A stretch of DNA of 64,000 nt from Gemmatimonadota bacterium (lineage in GTDB: Bacteria; Gemmatimonadota; Gemmatimonadetes; Longimicrobiales; Gaopeijiaceae): assembly GCA_028875075.1 (NCBI GenBank), contig JAPPGF010000036.1:107217-171216 (forward strand). Reading direction: 5' to 3'. How positions within the stretch are numbered: the first letter of the stretch is position 1; every line of letters begins with the position of its first letter. Below, piece by piece: positions 52,201 to 62,300 of the stretch. The position numbers and the translations under genes were made by a program. The notes under the pieces are model-generated. The model was not told where the DNA came from, searched no databases, and saw only the letters and a list, made by a program, of their open reading frames with translations.

Positions 52201-54872
52201 ACTGTAAGGTATACTCGTCGATAGCTTCCCATTGTGCGGCTTGTGTCCGTCCAAGCATCCGGCGGCGCTATGCGGCGCTCCTTGCGCTGGCTTTGCTTCC
52301 GACGGTGCCGTTGGGAGCCCAGTCAACGTCCTACGAAGTCGCTGTCCGGGCATGGCACGCAGGGGCTTACGAAGACGCGATCCGTGGGCTCGAAGATCTC
52401 GCGAACCACCGCGCCGCGCCGCCGGAGGTCCACCGCGCCTACGCGCGCGTCCTCGTCGAGGTGGGGCGCAGCAGCGAAGCCAGGCAGCACTTGCGAGAGG
52501 TTGGGGGTGCCGAGATCGCCAATGTGCTCGGCGAGGTCCTGCTGGTGGCGGGCCGGGGGGAAGAAGCCGAGCAGCAGTTCCGTATCGCCGTGGAAGCGGC
52601 CGCCTCGGACATCGAAGTGGCTCGTGTCAATCTGGCTGAGCTGCTCTGGGATCGCGGAAGGCATGCTGAGGCGCTCCCCATGTTTGCTTTGTTCATCGAC
52701 CTCTACAACTCGTCGCGGAGATTGGACGCGTACGAGTTGATGGCAGTCGGACGCGCGGTGCGACGGCTAGCGGTGACGAACCCGCAGTTATTCCAAGACG
52801 CGCTCCTGGCGTTCGACAGGGCTGCGGAGGCGGCGCCCCAGGACCCCCTCCCCCGAGTCCTTGCAGGCGAACTCTTCTTGGAAAAATACAACGGGACCGA
52901 GGCGCACCAGTCGTTCCGGGACGCGCTCCACCGCAACCCCAGGCACCCCCGTGCCTTGCTCGGCGTTGCCGGAGCGCTCGACTTCGGGAACGAGCCGGGT
53001 GCGGCCGACGCAATCCGCGATGCGCTCGAGACCAACCCACGCTCTGCTCCCGCATTCGCTCTGCGAGCCCGACTCGCGCTCTCAGGGGAGGATTTCCGCT
53101 CTGCCGTTGAGGCGGCGCGCTCCGCGCTGGAGATCAACCCGAACTCGCCCGAGGCCCTCGCAATTCTCGGTGCCGCGCACTTCCTGGTGGGGAACAAAGC
53201 GGAGTACACGTCGGCGCGGCTGCGCGCGCTCGCGATCAACCCAGCCGCCGCGGATTTCTACACAACGGTGGCGGATATGGCGGCCCGGCACCGTCGCTAC
53301 CAAGTAGCGGTGGAGATGGCGATGAACGCGGCCGAGCTGGACAGCCTCCATTTCGCAGCGCTCGGTCTGCTGGGGATGAACCAGACGCGCATAGGCGCAA
53401 TCGAGGATGGTCGCGCCAACTTGGAGCGCGCGTTTGAGGGCGACCCGTATAACCCTTGGTTCAAGAACAGCCTCGACCTGCTGGACACGTTCGCGGAGTA
53501 CGAGAGCATTTCGACGTCCCACTTCGTGCTCTTCCTGCGCGAGGACGAGGCCGACCTGCTGGCTCCGTACGTGGAAGCGCTCGCGGAGGAGGCATTCGAC
53601 TCGCTCACAGCACGCTACGGGACCGAGCCATCCACGCCCATTCGGGTTGAGCTCTTCCCGAGGCACGCCGACTTCTCCGTGCGGACTCTGGGACTCACGG
53701 GCCTTGGCGCGCTGGGTGTGGCATTCGGCTCCGTGCTCGCAATGGACTCTCCTTCGGCACTTGAGTCGGGCGAATTCAACTGGGGTTCGACCCTGTGGCA
53801 CGAAATCGCACACGCGTTCCACCTGGGGATGACGGACAACAAGGTGCCTCGTTGGTTCAGCGAAGGGCTAGCTGTGCACGAGCAGCGGGCGGCACGTCCG
53901 GGATGGGGGCATGCCCCCGCGCTCTCGTTTTTCCAGGCCTACGAAGCCGGCCGGGTGCCTCCGGCCAGCGAGCTGAACCGGGGCTTCATGCGACCGGAGT
54001 ATCCCGAACAAGTCGTGCATAGCTACTTCATGGCGTCGCTGGTGTTCGCTTGGATGGAACAGGAGCACGGGACGGGAGCGGCCCTCAGCATGCTGGACGG
54101 GTACAAGGAGGATCGCAGCACCCAGGGACTTGTCCGCGAGGTGCTCGGCCTCAGCTTGTCCGCGTTAGATCGTGTGGTGGACCGCTACATCCGCGACCGT
54201 TTCGCCGACGCTTTCCGGGCAATCGAGCCGGTCCAGGATACGCCACCGAGGGATGGCTCCATCGGCGCCTGGTACAGCGCTGCCGCGCGACATCCGGGGA
54301 GCTTCGCACTGCGCCTCGTGCTCGGCCAGAAGTTGGTTGCGGCAGAACGCTATGAGGAGGCCGAGACCGAACTGCTGGAGGCGTTACGCCTCTTTCCAGC
54401 CTATCCCGAGTTGGACGGACCCTACCTGTACTTGGCTCGAATTTACCGTGAGCGCGGCGAACTCGGGCGGGCTGCCGGCGCGCTGGCCCGGCTAGGCGCA
54501 TTGAGCGAAGACGCGCTTGAGGTTCACCTTCTGGAGGCGGAAGTCCGGACCGAGCTGGGGGACCGGGCAGGGGCTGCGGCTGCGCTTGAGCGAACGCTGC
54601 TCATCCAGCCCTACGACGTCGAGGTGCACGAGCGCTTGGCCGAGCTGTACGAAGAACTCGAAGCACCCGAACGTGTCGTGCGTGAACGCCGCGCAATACT
54701 GGCGCTTGATCCGGTCGACCTGGCCGAGGCACAGTACCGGATGGGGCGAGCCCTTCTCGGAGTTGGACAGAATGACGAGGCTAGACGCGCGGTGCTGCGT
54801 GCGCTGGAGGTAGCCCCCACCTACCAGGCCGCGCTGGATCTTCTGCTTGAACTCCGGGGAACGGACCCGTGA
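52197..54872 (+). CDS. Secreted TPR protein with a gluzincin (peptidase MA-like) domain
   Basis: 891 residues: export signal (ALLALALLPTVPLGAQ), TPR repeats in residues 45-440, then a zinc protease domain with H535-E-x-x-H539 and the third ligand E556 (WFSEGLAVHEQ), then further TPRs from about 700 to the end. This is the peptidase-MA/gluzincin layout. It starts GTG 52197 overlapping the caspase-fold gene by GTGA. The mixture suggests a scaffolded protease acting in the envelope; the substrate is unknown. Confidence 0.9.
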   Translation: MNCKVYSSIASHCAACVRPSIRRRYAALLALALLPTVPLGAQSTSYEVAVRAWHAGAYEDAIRGLEDLANHRAAPPEVHRAYARVLVEVGRSSEARQHLREVGGAEIANVLGEVLLVAGRGEEAEQQFRIAVEAAASDIEVARVNLAELLWDRGRHAEALPMFALFIDLYNSSRRLDAYELMAVGRAVRRLAVTNPQLFQDALLAFDRAAEAAPQDPLPRVLAGELFLEKYNGTEAHQSFRDALHRNPRHPRALLGVAGALDFGNEPGAADAIRDALETNPRSAPAFALRARLALSGEDFRSAVEAARSALEINPNSPEALAILGAAHFLVGNKAEYTSARLRALAINPAAADFYTTVADMAARHRRYQVAVEMAMNAAELDSLHFAALGLLGMNQTRIGAIEDGRANLERAFEGDPYNPWFKNSLDLLDTFAEYESISTSHFVLFLREDEADLLAPYVEALAEEAFDSLTARYGTEPSTPIRVELFPRHADFSVRTLGLTGLGALGVAFGSVLAMDSPSALESGEFNWGSTLWHEIAHAFHLGMTDNKVPRWFSEGLAVHEQRAARPGWGHAPALSFFQAYEAGRVPPASELNRGFMRPEYPEQVVHSYFMASLVFAWMEQEHGTGAALSMLDGYKEDRSTQGLVREVLGLSLSALDRVVDRYIRDRFADAFRAIEPVQDTPPRDGSIGAWYSAAARHPGSFALRLVLGQKLVAAERYEEAETELLEALRLFPAYPELDGPYLYLARIYRERGELGRAAGALARLGALSEDALEVHLLEAEVRTELGDRAGAAAALERTLLIQPYDVEVHERLAELYEELEAPERVVRERRAILALDPVDLAEAQYRMGRALLGVGQNDEARRAVLRALEVAPTYQAALDLLLELRGTDP

Positions 54873-55149
54873 CAGCGATCCGTCGGCCAAAGCCCGCCAG
54901 AGTAGCGAGCCGTTTCAAGGACGATGGCTTCAGCCGAAGATTGACGATGTCCGTGAACTAGAACACCGATTTCGCCGAGTACTCGGAGTGTTGGACCATG
55001 GATACTAGCGATTGAACTCTCCAACAGCGCGTACAGACGCGACGTCAACTACGTGATCTGTGGCCTTACGCATTGAGAATCGCTTGGATGAATCGAGCTA
55101 GTTCCTGTTCGACTACTGTCTTTGGCAGCGCAAACCCGGGAGCCCATCT
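54873..55149. other. Gap between the protease and moxR genes
   Basis: 277 bp, the only long break inside the locus, so moxR may have its own promoter. TTGACG at 54941 is a -35-like hexamer without a good -10. No gene is seen. Confidence 0.35.
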
Positions 55150-56190
55150 GTGAAGGAAAACGAGACGAACGCTTTGGGACTCGAGCACCAGGACGATATC
55201 GCGCTAGCTGACAAGATGAAGGCTGGTCGTGAGAGCATCCTGCGGGAGATGCGTAAACTGATAATTGGCCAAGGCGACGTGCTCGAACAGGTGCTGCTGT
55301 CCCTTTTCGTAGGTGGCAACAGCCTGATCGTTGGGGTACCGGGACTCGCCAAGACGCTGCTCATCGCGACCATGGCCAGGGTACTGGATCTGAAATTCAG
55401 TCGCATCCAGTTCACCCCGGACTTGATGCCGTCCGACATCACCGGCACCGACATCATCAATGAAGAGCCTGGCACTGGCCGGCGTCAGCTCGTGTTCGCT
55501 CCGGGCCCGGTGTTCGCCAACATCGTCTTGGCGGACGAGATCAACCGCACGCCGCCTAAGACGCAGGCGGCACTGCTTGAGGCGATGCAGGAGCACCGGG
55601 TCACCGTCCAAGGCACTACCTACACCCTGGACGAGCCGTTCTACGTCTTCGCGACCCAGAACCCGATTGAGCTAGAGGGAACCTATCCGCTTCCGGAGGC
55701 ACAACTCGATCGCTTCATGTTCGAGATCGTGATAGAGCACCTCACGGAGAGTGAGGAGCTCGAGGTCGTGCGCACCACGACCGGCGTGCAGCAACCAGTC
55801 TTCAGCCATGCCGTCACGGCGCCCGACCTGATCTCCTTCCAGCGCCTCGTTCGTTGTGTGCCGGCACCCGATGCGGTGCTGCGCTACGCCGTCTCGCTTG
55901 CGCGTACGAGTCGTCCCTCCCCGAACGGTGCGTCGCCCGACTTCGTGAAGAAATGGATCGCCTACGGGGCGTCGGTACGCGCTGCCCAGTACCTAATCTT
56001 GAGCGCAAAGGCCCGAGCACTTACCCTCGGCCGCTACGCGCCGACCTTCGAGGATGTACGAGCCCTGGCCCACCCCGTACTGCGACATCGAATCCTGACA
56101 AATTTCCACGCCGAGTCCGAGGGCCGCACGCCGGGCGAGCTGATTGACAAGCTGCTCGAGACGGTCCCGGTCCCGAAATCGGGCATGTAA
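55150..56190 (+). CDS. moxR: MoxR family AAA+ ATPase
   Basis: 346 residues. Walker A GVPGLAKT, Walker B NIVLADEINRTPPKTQAALLEAMQE, sensor 1 FYVFATQNPIELEGTYPLPEAQLDRF and the lid helix domain are all present. MoxR ATPases work as chaperones that fit metal ions or assemble VWA proteins. GTG 55150 with GGGAG 7 nt upstream. It is followed after 1 nt by the DUF58 gene. Together with the two VWA proteins it is the likely motor of this locus. Confidence 0.95.
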   Translation: MKENETNALGLEHQDDIALADKMKAGRESILREMRKLIIGQGDVLEQVLLSLFVGGNSLIVGVPGLAKTLLIATMARVLDLKFSRIQFTPDLMPSDITGTDIINEEPGTGRRQLVFAPGPVFANIVLADEINRTPPKTQAALLEAMQEHRVTVQGTTYTLDEPFYVFATQNPIELEGTYPLPEAQLDRFMFEIVIEHLTESEELEVVRTTTGVQQPVFSHAVTAPDLISFQRLVRCVPAPDAVLRYAVSLARTSRPSPNGASPDFVKKWIAYGASVRAAQYLILSAKARALTLGRYAPTFEDVRALAHPVLRHRILTNFHAESEGRTPGELIDKLLETVPVPKSGM

Positions 56191-56191
56191 C

Positions 56192-57127
56192 GTGGCTCGG
56201 CACTTGACGCACGCGTACACCAACACGCCCGGAGCGCGGTTTCTCGATCCCAACGTGCTAGCACGAATTGACAATCTGGAGCTACTGGCGCGCACGGTGG
56301 TGGACGGCTTCCTGCACGGGCTCCACAGTTCGCCCTACCTGGGCTTGTCTATGCAGTTCGCCGAGCATCGACCCTACATGCAGGGCGATGACATCCGAAA
56401 GATCGACTGGCGACTGTTCGCGCGCACGGATCGCCACTACGTGAAGCAGTACGAGGCCGAGACCAACGCGAATTTCGTTGTCCTGCTCGACGTGTCGAAA
56501 TCGATGTCGTACGGCAGTGGCCCGGTCACCAAATTCGACTATGCTCGTTTCTTGGCTGCTGCACTCACCTATTTCTCGCGGCGTCAGCGCGATCGGGTGG
56601 GTCTCTACACGTTCGACTCGGAGGTCGTCGAGCACGTACGCCCTTCGGTACGCCACTTAGATCAGGTGCTCCACGCCCTTGAGCGGGCGAACCCCGCTAG
56701 GTCGGGATCGCTCGGACCACCGCTCTTCACCGTGGCCAGCACCCTCCCCCGGCGCGGAATCCTAGCGCTGATCTCCGATTTTTACGAGAGTCCCGAAGCC
56801 ATCGTGGAAGCGATCCGTCCCCTGGCCGGACGTCGCCACGATCTCCTGGTCTTCTACGTCCTCGACTCGGCTGAGCTAGATTTTCCGTTCGAGAGGTCGG
56901 CCAGCTTCGAGGATCTGGAGACCGGGGAGAAATTCCCGGTCGTGCCGGAGAAACTCCGCGACGACTACCGGGAGGTCGTGCGGGCGCACGTCAGCGATGT
57001 CCAGCGCCGCCTGGTAGGCCAGCGTGCCGAGTGTCTGCTGCTGGACACGTCACAACCGCTCGACGTAGCACTGTTCAGCTATCTGAACGCCCGCCAGAAG
57101 GCACGGAGCGGCCGAGGCGCCGCCTGA
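56192..57127 (+). CDS. DUF58 protein with VWA-like MIDAS
   Basis: 311 residues, cytoplasmic. DUF58 core: ADNLELLA-like start (RIDNLELLARTVVDGFLHGLH), SMQFAEHRPYMQGDDIRKIDWRLFARTD, YEAETNANFVVLLDVSKSMS with MIDAS DVSKS. It is the usual partner of MoxR and may be its substrate. GTG 56192 is chosen because it lies 1 nt after moxR; the frame is open to 56144 but that would overlap moxR. Confidence 0.93.
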   Translation: MARHLTHAYTNTPGARFLDPNVLARIDNLELLARTVVDGFLHGLHSSPYLGLSMQFAEHRPYMQGDDIRKIDWRLFARTDRHYVKQYEAETNANFVVLLDVSKSMSYGSGPVTKFDYARFLAAALTYFSRRQRDRVGLYTFDSEVVEHVRPSVRHLDQVLHALERANPARSGSLGPPLFTVASTLPRRGILALISDFYESPEAIVEAIRPLAGRRHDLLVFYVLDSAELDFPFERSASFEDLETGEKFPVVPEKLRDDYREVVRAHVSDVQRRLVGQRAECLLLDTSQPLDVALFSYLNARQKARSGRGAA

Positions 57128-57135
57128 TGTAGGCC

Positions 57136-59244
57136 ATGCCTATCGGATTCCTGGTCCCCCTGTTTCTCGCCGGCTTAGCTGCGGTGGGGATTCCGATCTG
57201 GATGCACCTCACGCGCAAACAGCGCAGCTTGGTAGTACCCTTTCCTTCGCTCATGTTCCTTCGGCAGATCCCATTCAAGGAGGATCGGCGACGTACGCTG
57301 CGCCACTGGCTGCTGTTCTGTGTGCGCGCCCTTGCGATCGTGCTGCTCGTGGCCGCGTTTGCTCGGCCGTTCTTCAGCGGCGGTGCCGCGCTGGCAGTCG
57401 TGGGATCGGGCCCGCGGGAGGTGGTAGTACTGTTGGATCGCTCATACAGCATGGGAGCAGGCGAACGCTGGGCAGCGGCAACCGAAGCCGCACGGGGAGA
57501 AATAACGCGACTCGGTCCGCTGGATCGCGGCAACCTCATCGTGTTCGACCAGGGCGCCGACGCTCTCGTCCGATCCGAGAGCGATCCGGCACGGTTGCGT
57601 GCTGTCCTCGACACACTTGAGCCCGGGTCGGGAACCACGCAGTTCGGGCCGGGCCTGAAGTTGGCGCAAACCATCCTTGAGGAATCTGGACACCCGGTGC
57701 GCGAACTGGTGGTGGTGAGTGACTTCCAGCGACGTGGCTGGACCGGCGAGGAGGGCATACGTCTGCCGGCGGGTACAGAAGTGCGCGTGATCCCCGTCAC
57801 TGGCGACATCGGCGCGAACGTGGCGGTGGCCGACGTGGCGCTTCGAATGGACCGGTTCTCGGGGCTCGAACGTGTGGCGCCGCGTGCTCGTCTGGTCCGG
57901 ACCAGCGGAGAAGAACCGGTGGAGATCGAGGTGACACTGGAAGTAGATGGTCGCGAGGTTCAACGCCGCAACGTGACGATGCCGGCAGCGGGCGCGACTG
58001 CCGTCGACTTCGCACCAATACCCTTAGCCGCGCGACACACGCGCGGCACCGTACGCGTCCCCTCCGACGATCTCGCCCGCGACAACGCACTTTATTTCGT
58101 ATTGTCACCCGGCAGCGCGCTTCCCGTCTATGTTTTCACGCGTTCCGGCATACTTGGCGAAACGACTCTCTTCCTCGATCGCGCGCTCAGCATCTCCGAA
58201 CAGGGAGCGTTCGATGTGACCGCTCGCACGTGGGACGTGGGAGCCGTCGACGGGCTGGAGCCGGGTCAGGTCGCAATACTGGCAGACGTGCCGTTCCCAC
58301 TCGGGGGCGCCGGCGCCGAGCTACGCGAGTTTGTTGAAGCGGGCGGAGGTTTGGTGATCATCGCGGGCCAGTCGGGCGGCTGGGGAAGCAACGAGGATGC
58401 TTGGATCGGTGCCCGCATCGGGGCAGCGGTCGATCGAGTCGACCGTGGAGGAGGCCGCATTGGCCAAGTCGACTACGATCACCCGATCTTTCAGGTATTC
58501 CGAGGCCCCCGCGGCGGTGACTTCACTGGAAGCCGGTTTTTTCGCTACCGCACCCTGGTGGTTCCTGACGGTGCTGGTGTCCTCGCGCGCTTCGATGACG
58601 GGGGGGCGGCATTGGTGGAGCGCCGTGTTGGGAAGGGGCGCGTGCTTATCTGGACATCGACGATGGACGCGGTGTGGAACGATCTCGCGCTGCAGCCCGT
58701 CTTTCTGCCCTTCGTGCACCAACTCGTGCGGTACGCATCGAGGCGTAACGAAACGCTTCCCTGGTTCACGGTCGGGCAAGTTCTGGACGTCTCCGACGCA
58801 CCCGCGATGGCCACAGCAGGTCTACTCGAAGCAAGCGAGCAGGGAACCGCCTTCGAGGGGGATCGTGTCGTCATTGATCCTGCTGGAGAACCTGTGCAGT
58901 TACGAAGCGGGGCTGGCCCGTACTACCTGACTTTGGGCAAGGTGGGTTTCTATACCATGCGACCGTCCGGTGACGTCCAAGGGCGTCCACTGGCTGTGGC
59001 GGTGAACGTTGACATGACCGAGTCAGACCCGGTCACGATGGACCCTGAGGAAGTCGGCGCCGCCCTAGCGGCCACCGTGGCGAGTGGAGAAGCAAGCACG
59101 CCAAATTCGGCCATGGCGCTCCAGCAGGCGGACATTGAGCGACGCCAGTCGATTTGGCGATTGCTGATGGTCGCAGTCGTGGCGCTGCTCGCCGTGGAAG
59201 CGCTGATGGCCAATCGACGCTCGCCCGCGCCCGGGGGAGGCTGA
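57136..59244 (+). CDS. BatA-like membrane protein with VWA and GATase-like domains
   Basis: 702 residues. N-terminal BatA segment (FLVPLFLAGLAAVGIPIWMH, RSLVVPFPSLMFLRQIPFKEDRRR, a second helix), VWA domain with LLDRSYSMGAGERW and ELVVVSDFQRRGW, a long periplasmic part with GATase-like GGAGAELREFVEAGGGLVIIAG, and a final membrane helix (LLMVAVVALLAVEALMA). In the Bat systems such proteins form membrane complexes with DUF58 and MoxR. ATG 57136 is 8 nt after the DUF58 stop. Confidence 0.92.
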   Translation: MPIGFLVPLFLAGLAAVGIPIWMHLTRKQRSLVVPFPSLMFLRQIPFKEDRRRTLRHWLLFCVRALAIVLLVAAFARPFFSGGAALAVVGSGPREVVVLLDRSYSMGAGERWAAATEAARGEITRLGPLDRGNLIVFDQGADALVRSESDPARLRAVLDTLEPGSGTTQFGPGLKLAQTILEESGHPVRELVVVSDFQRRGWTGEEGIRLPAGTEVRVIPVTGDIGANVAVADVALRMDRFSGLERVAPRARLVRTSGEEPVEIEVTLEVDGREVQRRNVTMPAAGATAVDFAPIPLAARHTRGTVRVPSDDLARDNALYFVLSPGSALPVYVFTRSGILGETTLFLDRALSISEQGAFDVTARTWDVGAVDGLEPGQVAILADVPFPLGGAGAELREFVEAGGGLVIIAGQSGGWGSNEDAWIGARIGAAVDRVDRGGGRIGQVDYDHPIFQVFRGPRGGDFTGSRFFRYRTLVVPDGAGVLARFDDGGAALVERRVGKGRVLIWTSTMDAVWNDLALQPVFLPFVHQLVRYASRRNETLPWFTVGQVLDVSDAPAMATAGLLEASEQGTAFEGDRVVIDPAGEPVQLRSGAGPYYLTLGKVGFYTMRPSGDVQGRPLAVAVNVDMTESDPVTMDPEEVGAALAATVASGEASTPNSAMALQQADIERRQSIWRLLMVAVVALLAVEALMANRRSPAPGGG

Positions 59245-59348
59245 CACGCGGACGTTCGTGTAGGCAGGAAGCCGGAAGCGGCATCGACGCAGGCTACCCG
59301 GTGCAGGGGGGAGGCGGGAGGTCGTTCGCCACAGGAGACGCGATAGAC

Positions 59349-62300
59349 ATGCATCGAATGAGTGACGGACGACGAATCGTTGCGACTCTGGCCCGCGTGC
59401 GGAGGCGTTGGCAACTCCGTATCGCGCTCCGGGGCACAGCGATCGTGTTGGGTGCGGGTGCCGCTGCCTTCCTGTTGTCGGCGTTTGCGCTAGAGGTTCT
59501 TCGCTTTGGTCCGTTGGCGGTCCTCTTGTTTCGTATCGTTGCTTGGCTGGCAATTGCCGGACTCGCCTATTGGTACCTTGTTCGACCTCTACGTTGGCGA
59601 GTGACCGACGAGCAGGTGGCCCTCTACCTTGAAGAGCACGAGCCGAGCCTGGAGGCGACGTTGCTCGCTGCAGTCGACGCCGATCGGGCGGGTCGGCACT
59701 ATTCCCCCGATCTCGTACGCGGCGTCGTGCGTGCTGCCGTTCAGCGCGTCGCAGCCGTGGAGGACGGACGCCGGATTGAGCGTCGGGCGCTCTATCGCTC
59801 AGGTGGCGCTCTGGCCGGTATGATGGCGCTCGCGCTCGTATTACTGATGCTGGCGCCCACGGGTGTGCGCCACGGTCTATCGGCACTGCTCCGTCCCACT
59901 ACTAGCACTGTTGAGGTCAACCCGTACTCCGTCACGCTCAGCCCGGGTGACGTCGTCATTGCCCGGGGATCGGACCAGCTCGTCACGGCTGCTCTTCACG
60001 GGTTCAGTGCCGTCGAGACCACGCTCTACCTGCGTGAACGGCAGGGCGAGCCGTTCCGGGAAGTCGTTATGCTCCCCGGCGAGACGGACGGTTCCTTTGA
60101 GGTGCTCCTGCTCAACTTGACGGACGGGACTGATTACTTCGCAGAGGCGGAGGGGACCCGCTCGCCGGTCTCTCGGCTGGATGTCGCCGACCTTCCGTAT
60201 GTTGACCGTCTCCGACAGGTGCTTCGCTTTCCGGCCTACACCGCCCTCCCCGATCGGGTTGTCGAGGACGGCGCTGACGTGGCTGCGGTGGAGGGTACGA
60301 CCGTGTCTCTCACCGTGCACCCCACTCTCCCAACAGGCTCCGGACGCCTCGTCGTAGAGGGTAAGACGCCGATCGATCTTGTCGCCCACGAAGACGGCTC
60401 GCTTACGGCACAGTTCACTGTGGACGGCAATGGCTTCTACCGGATCGAGCTGGCCGCGCCGGATGGCCGCCTCGTCGAGGGCTCGCCGCGCTACACGATC
60501 GACGCGCTCACGGACCAGCCCCCCAGTGTGCGGGTGGCCGAGCCCGGGCGCGACGGAAATGCGAGCCCGATCGAGGAGGTCTATTTCGAGGTCGAGGCCC
60601 TCGACGACTACGGGGTGGCCGAGCTCTCGCTGGTCTACGCGGTCAACGGGGACGAGCCGCAGGCCGTGCAGCTGTTCCAGGGTTCACGGCCGCCGCTTGC
60701 GGAGGCTTCCGCAGGCCACACCGTGTATCTGGAGGAGTTGGACCTGGAGCCTGGGGACCTCGTCACCTACTGGGCCGTCGCCCGCGATACCAAAGACGCT
60801 GTGCGCGGGAGCGAGGTGAGCAGCGACATCTACTTCTTAGGTATTCGCGCACTGGGCAATGAGTACCGGCAAGCCGAGGCCCCAGCAGGTGGCGGCGGTG
60901 GTAGCAACGGTACGGGAGGTGCGGAGACGTCTCTCTCTGAACTCCAGAAACAGGTGGTCGCGGCCACGTTCAACCTGGGTCGGGATCGGGATCGATACAC
61001 CGACCAGGAATTCGCTGAGAACGTGGTCAGTGTGCGGCTATCTCAGGAGCGAGTGCGCGAGCAGGTAGCCACGCTGGTCGAGCGGATGAGCAATCGTGGG
61101 CTGGCCGGCGCTGAGGAACAGTTCCGCAACATCGCGGAGATGCTGCCGGAGGCGGTAGCCGAGATGGAGGCTGCCGAAGGCGCCCTGGTTGAACAGGATG
61201 TCGGACGGGCTCTACCGCACGAGCAGAAGGCGCTCCAGCACTTGCAACGGGCGGAAGAGGCATACGAGCGCTATGTCGCCCTCAGAAACCGAGGCAGTGG
61301 CGGTGGTGGTGGCGGGAGTCCAAATGCAGAGGATCTCGCTGACTTGTTCGAGCTGGAACTCGACAAGTTACGCAACCAGTACGAGACAGTGCAGCGGAGT
61401 GCCCGGCAGGAGCAGTCGGATGAAGTGGACGGGGTGCTTGAGCGGCTCCAGGAGCTCGCCCAGCGGCAGCAGCAAGCGGCCGAGCGCCGCCGGCTCGAGG
61501 CCCGGGGCGGAGCACGGGGTACCGATCAGCAGCGTGTCCTCGCGCAGCAGACCGAGGAGGTGGCTCGTCAGCTTGAGACGCTTGCCCGGGAAACCCGTGA
61601 TCAACGGCTTGCCCAGACGGCGCGGGAGCTCCAGGACATCGCAGAACAGATGCGTCGGTCGGCCGCGCAGGGCGCTAGCGCCGGGGCGGCCGGTGCATCG
61701 GCTGCCGCGGAAAGACTCGCCGACGCGCAACGACGCCTTGAGCGTAAGCGCCAGGAGCGCCTTGGCGAGGACGCCTTGGACGCGCTGGAGCGCGCCCGAG
61801 CGCTCGTCCGCGAGCAGCGCGAAGTGCGGCGTGAAGTGCGCAACATGAGCGATCTGAGAGGCGTGGAACGAGCGGATCGGGTAAGTCGTTTACACGAGCG
61901 CAAGGACCGCATGCTGGAGGAGGTGGAGGAGTTACGCGAGCAACTGCTCCGAATGGGCGCCGAGGCACAGCGTGAGGGGGATCGGGACGCCGCGCAGGGA
62001 TTCGCAGGCGCAGCGGATGAGATCGAGGAGCGGAAGATCCGCGAGAAGATCGCCTATTCGAAGGGGATCGTGCAGCAGCGTCTTCAGGAAGGATTCGCGA
62101 GCGCGTTCGAGGCGGAGATCGGCATGGATTTGGACGAACTTGAGCACCGAATCGCGGACGCGGGAGAAGCGCTCGACGACGCACAACCCAACCCTGTGGA
62201 AGAGGCGCTAGAGCGTGCGCGGGACCTGGTGAGAGGTACCGAGACACTTGATCGCAGACTGCGGCAGGTAGTGTGGCAGGACCGAGAGGGACAGCAACAG

